From Euperipatoides rowelli (taxonomy: Eukaryota; Onychophora; Udeonychophora; Euonychophora; Peripatopsidae): a DNA stretch of 10,916 bases. Positions 7,502 through 10,916 of the stretch are shown one piece after another. A program made the position numbers and the translations under genes. The stretch is from NCBI GenBank assembly GCA_003024985.2, contig PXIH01S0039010.1. The stretch is one strand, 5' to 3'. Under the pieces are notes generated by a model. It was not told where the DNA came from and made no database searches. It was given only the letters and a program-made list of their open reading frames with translations. Each line of letters starts with the position of its first letter. Position 1 is the stretch's first letter.

Positions 7502-7690
7502 GATAAATTCATTCTTTTAGTAAAACATAATTTTTCTTTTAAATATTTTATTATTGTATACCTTTCTGAACATAAATAAACAGGTTTTAAAATTAAAATG
7601 ACAAAATAAATATATAAAGCAAAAAAAAAAAAGAGCAAATTATTAATCTTTTTTTAAAATCTAAATCAAATTTACTAACACTACCAAGCA
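7502..7690. repeat. Copy 1 of a diverged ~190-bp direct duplication
   Basis: It aligns with 7730-7914. Shared blocks in order are TTTAGTAAAAC, TTTTCTTTT.AATATTTTATTAT, AACA.AAATAAACA.GTTTTA, ACAAAATAAA, AAAGCAAAAAAAAAAA, AGAGC and AAATCAAATTTACTAACA.TACCA. Indels of a few bases are scattered. Composition is very AT-rich with an internal A-run, as in an AT-rich MITE or satellite monomer. Confidence 0.75.
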
Positions 7691-7699
7691 CACGATATA

Positions 7700-7713
7700 C
7701 AGACTGCAGTCTG
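7700..7713. repeat. Perfect 14-bp palindrome between the two direct repeats
   Basis: CAGACTGCAGTCTG reads identically on both strands and sits in the 39-base spacer separating the two ~190-bp copies. It is GC-richer than the repeats. It may be a boundary signal or simply part of the original unit. Confidence 0.7.
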
Positions 7714-7729
7714 CACTAGTAAAAAAAAT

Positions 7730-7914
7730 AATAAATTTATTAGTTTAGTAAAACTTAAGAATTATTTTCTTTTGAATATTTTATTATCGTACCTTAGTAA
7801 ACAAAAATAAACATGTTTTAAAAATTAAAACGACAAAATAAACAAAGCAAAAAAAAAAAAAGAGCTGAAAGCAAGCGTTTTTATTTAAATCAAATTTACT
7901 AACATTACCAGGCA
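7730..7914. repeat. Copy 2 of a diverged ~190-bp direct duplication
   Basis: Second copy of the unit at 7502-7690, offset by 224-228 bases. It ends in AACATTACCAGGCA against AACACTACCAAGCA in copy 1. No third copy is recognisable after 7914. Confidence 0.75.
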
Positions 7915-8364
7915 TGTTGGCTTCTGCTGTGAACCATATGAAAAATATACTGCTACCAGATGCAGAAAATACATTCAGATTGTACTGCTCAGTTCTAAAA
8001 AAAAAAAAGATCCACTGAAGGAATAGGTATGAAATTTAAATTAAAAATTTATTTATTTAAATTAAAAATAGAAATACTGTAGCTTTCAGTGCACTAATGA
8101 GACTGGTGGTAGGTTAAAGAAATATAAAAAACTTTTTTGTTCAAAATATATTTCCATAAAATAATATAACCGTAATTGTACGGCTGTCTAATTTATTTAG
8201 TACGGTAGACCACATTTATTTATTCCTTTGATAGGCATATATTAAAGTCTGAGAAAAACTATTTTTCTTCCATATCAAATCAAATGAAATGTCAAAGGCT
8301 AAGTGCAGCTTCTAATTGAAAGAACAGCGGAAGTCGTAAACCTTCAGTGTGCTTATGAAATGAA
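7915..8364. other. AT-rich spacer without a supported gene
   Basis: A repeated TTTAAATTAAAAAT block occurs near 8034-8070. A 32-base stretch around 8235-8270 (TAAAGTCTGA and ATTTTTC) resembles 6025-6058 and may be a small dispersed repeat. A degraded extension of the pseudogene that follows could reach into 8290-8364, but I cannot align it. Confidence 0.5.
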
Positions 8365-8367
8365 CTA

Positions 8368-9660
8368 AGTCAAGAGTAAGATCGCTTCCATGTCCAAACT
8401 GAACAATCTGCTAATGGTTTGACTTGACATTGATCTCCAAAAATTAGTTTTTTATAAAATTAAAAATATCTTAATATGATAAGATTCACATTCGCATAAA
8501 GTTTTCTTCTTGCAAGATAAGTAACTGCAAATCTTCATCAGATATGTCTTTTAAAATAGGAGGCTTGGTTATTTAGTATGCTGCAAGTCAATCATGTAAA
8601 TGTTGTCAGTTGCAGTGAAATTGAGTGGCGGCATATTGAATTGTCTTTTAAATCCTTCTTGGCTTGTCGGGATTTAACCTCAGCCCTAGCTCTAGCATTT
8701 GTTTTCTCTCATCAGTTATCATACGCAACAAAATATTTTCAGGGTGAGCAAAATAAGCTTTCTTTTGAATGACTGGTCTACTAATTTTTTAAAATTATTT
8801 CTCAAAATATCTGGTCAAATTAATGTTCATTCAGGTCCCCATTTTTATAAGAGGGTCGGGTCTTTATATTGAACCCAGAGATGCATAGACTTTAAGTACA
8901 AATTGAACTAAAAGTTCAAGTTGTTTGTTGGTGCTTCTGTTTCAAGATACAGTCTGAGCAATCAGGCTTATATTTAAAAAATCTGAAAGAACAATTCCCA
9001 CTGGAAATAATATGGCACATGTCCCAGAGGTACTTCTGATCTGTGTACAGATCTCCACTGCCAATGGATGGTAATTCACACTCAATTTTCTCAAATTCAT
9101 GCAAAGGCAACTGAAGACATTTTTCTAGAAATTTGCTGATATATACAGAAAACTTCAGTGGTCCACTCATCTACCTCCAATATATTAAAAAAAATAATAC
9201 AAAATAAGTTCATTCCTATGCTGTTTGCATATGAACGACTGAAGGGGATGTTCTAGTTCTAGAAGTTTTAACATCTTCTTTGTTTCTGTTGGTCACATTG
9301 GTATTATCACAACCAATACAGTAAGATGCTGAACTCATTGGTAGACATGACCTAAACATTGTGAACCTGGTTATCTATCAATGCCAGATGTTCTTCTACA
9401 ATAGTTTGATGATGGTGCTTGCTCTCATTCTGTTCTGTAATGGATGTTTTGTCTTTACTAATATCGAAAAATAAAGAATGAATTTTTTGCTCCCATATGT
9501 TTGTTTCACTGCAACACAATCTTTTACTCTCTCCCTTTGAACTGTACATTTATTTTCTCTGTGTCTTTGGTAACTATTCCTACATCTTGTAAACCAACAG
9601 AGGTGATGGCAGCAGCAGCTCTATTCAAAATCCTAATGTATGTAATTTACTTCTCATTTG
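8368..9660 (-). pseudogene. Decayed copy of an amplified, uncharacterised, possibly transposon-linked protein family
   Basis: Fragments in all three minus frames follow the order of a family I recall as many uncharacterised predicted proteins in octopus, cnidarian and other invertebrate genomes. From the N side: QMRSKLHTLG (9659-9630); RAAAAITSVGLQDVGIVTKD (9622 down); SLFFDISKDKTS and TIVEEHLALI (within 9549-9352); IGCDNTNVTNRNK (about 9317 down); FICKQHRNEL (9235 down); CLQLPLHEFEKIECELP, TDQKYLWDMC and ISSGNCS (9170-8919); FVLKVYAS (8908-8885); PVIQKKAYFAHPENILL, MITDER and ELGLR (8785-8651); MPPLNFTATD (8640-8572); PPILKDISDEDLQLL (8569-8489); a weak SQTISRLF end (8430-8368). At least six frameshifts and several stops rule out a protein. 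Sequence up to about 9830 may be a degraded N-terminal part. The GCD.T and C..H..NEL motifs suggest an RNase H-like transposase origin, but that is inference. No terminal inverted repeats are visible. Confidence 0.82.
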
Positions 9661-9830
9661 TGGCACCTTAGATTTTTAAGTTACAGGTTGATTAAAAGAT
9701 TTATCAAACCTTGAGGTTTTGGTGTAAGCTCAGGCTCACATCCCATTCAATTCCTTGTCAGTTTCCAATGTATCATCCAAATTTAAGTTTACTGATTTCT
9801 TTTCTTCACTTTTGGAAAATAGCTTAGTTT

Positions 9831-10916
9831 TGAATCTTGTCCAGACTAGGCTTATCATGACTTGTATGATGCACTGTATCTTTTACTTTTCTTTTCTCTC
9901 ATAAAAATAACCCCTTAATCACCCCACATTCTATGTTCCCAGTATTAATTTTTCTTAGAGTTTTTTTTGGACTTTGAGAACATCATATTTATATTTGGGT
10001 ATTTTTCGTCTTTTCTCACACTTGCACATACTGGTAGTGATAGTGATTTCACATTTAAAAATGGTAATATCATATAGCTCAATTGTAGATTTTCTAAAAT
10101 TTTCTTTGTATGTTTAACTATTTAACTTGGCTTTTGGTTGCTTCATTAAATGTAGGCAATATAATTACTGTGATATTTCTTAGTTTGTAATTTTATGCGT
10201 GGCTCAGTGTCGGTATTGGGGTTTTCTCCCAAATTTTCCTCAATTTTTATATTGATTTACAGTAGTTTATGCCTCAGCCCTAAGAAACACTTAAGAACAT
10301 GTTTGTTAGTTGGCAATACATTACCACTGAAGTCTTTAACACACCAATAATTGGATCATTAATTAGACTTTTATTTTGCTTCAACATTTTTACCAGTTAC
10401 ATTAACTCTTCACTATTCATCTCCTCCTTCTTCAAAATCACATTTCATTTTAAAAGAGGCAATTTGGGAGGGAGGATGTCAAAATGAAATGGTGCAATTT
10501 AATTGGTCAAAAATCTAGTCAAATATATGCAGTTCATATTTTACTTAATTTCAATTGGTCAAAAATGAAGTTTTCAGTTAAACTTCTATCATAATTAATT
10601 GGATAATAATAAATATTTATTTATTTATTTTTAATTTTTTATGAAGATTATGTCACATCTTTTCAGATTATAATCATTATTTGAATTCAATATATGAAAT
10701 TTTGGTGCTCAGTATAAAATTCAAGGTCAAGTTGGAGACAAACGATAGCATCTAAAATATCTGCAAAAAAGTGTGATTCACCCCCACCAGCAATCACATG
10801 TTTTGAGCATACAGTAGTGCTGTTCAAATTTTTGATTTTCATATTTTCACCCTGGCGTACAGACTATATAGACCAAAATTGTAGAAATTTTCAATATATT
10901 TTCATGAAAGATTACT
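9831..10916. other. AT-rich sequence without a supported gene
   Basis: No coding segment or RNA gene is recognised. The 62-codon plus frame at 10299-10487 is hydrophobic, AT-driven and unassigned. Structures present are the inverted and direct repeats at 10441-10566 and a TTTA-rich tract near 10612-10640. The window ends inside this sequence. Confidence 0.55.
10441..10566. repeat. Inverted repeat plus a 14-base direct repeat
   Basis: CATTTCATTTT (10441-10451) is exactly complementary to AAAATGAAATG (10481-10491) across a 29-base loop. Directly after, AATTGGTCAAAAAT occurs twice, at 10501-10514 and 10553-10566, 52 bases apart. Each copy includes an inverted CCAAT pentamer. No element is identified; AT-rich chance structure remains possible. 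Confidence 0.6.

Noticed and set aside
7450-7638. 62-codon minus-strand frame
   Set aside because: It lies in the AT-rich direct repeat and the inverted repeat beside it. Its composition follows base content, and it is not preserved in the second copy.
8578-8772. 64-codon plus-strand open frame with protein-like composition
   Set aside because: It is antisense to the minus-strand pseudogene segments containing VIQKKAYFAHPENILL and MPPLNFTATD, whose family motifs are much more convincing.
1-10916. CRISPR arrays, tRNA or rRNA genes, bacterial operons, phage or plasmid functions
   Set aside because: None is visible. The repeat types, composition and retroelement content all indicate animal nuclear DNA.

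Overview
This is a strongly AT-rich animal nuclear window with no intact gene. It has simple-sequence repeats, homopolymer tracts, degenerate duplications and decayed mobile-element sequence, and shows none of the operons, ribosome binding sites or dense coding of prokaryotes. The best organism guess is a mollusc, probably a coleoid cephalopod such as an octopus. That guess is recall, not a search: the two coding remnants belong to families I associate with heavily amplified copies in octopus genomes, but both families also occur in other invertebrates.

Layout. 1-67 is an ATAG microsatellite, followed by a degenerate tandem repeat of about 59 bp (91-265). 775-1176 is a more complex island with an RFX X-box-like site and short unassigned open frames. 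2080-2400 holds T, CA, A, G and C tracts, and 3226-3333 a GAT-type repeat. 4380-5420 is an internally deleted Ty3/gypsy LTR retrotransposon: two degenerate LTRs of about 180 bp, a primer-binding-site-like motif, frameshifted gag remnants, the extreme C-terminus of integrase and a polypurine tract. 6355-6492 is a long, roughly 90 percent matched foldback. 7502-7914 is a diverged tandem duplication of about 190 bp. 8368-9660, minus strand, is a decayed pseudogene of a repetitive protein family; fragments in all three minus frames match that family's conserved motifs in the expected order. The remainder to 10916 is AT-rich intergenic or intronic sequence.

No genes here work together as a system. 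The strongest observations are the two element or gene fossils, which single-frame ORF calling misses, and the long hairpin at 6355-6492, which could be a foldback MITE or a miRNA/siRNA-type precursor. No searches or folding programs were run.
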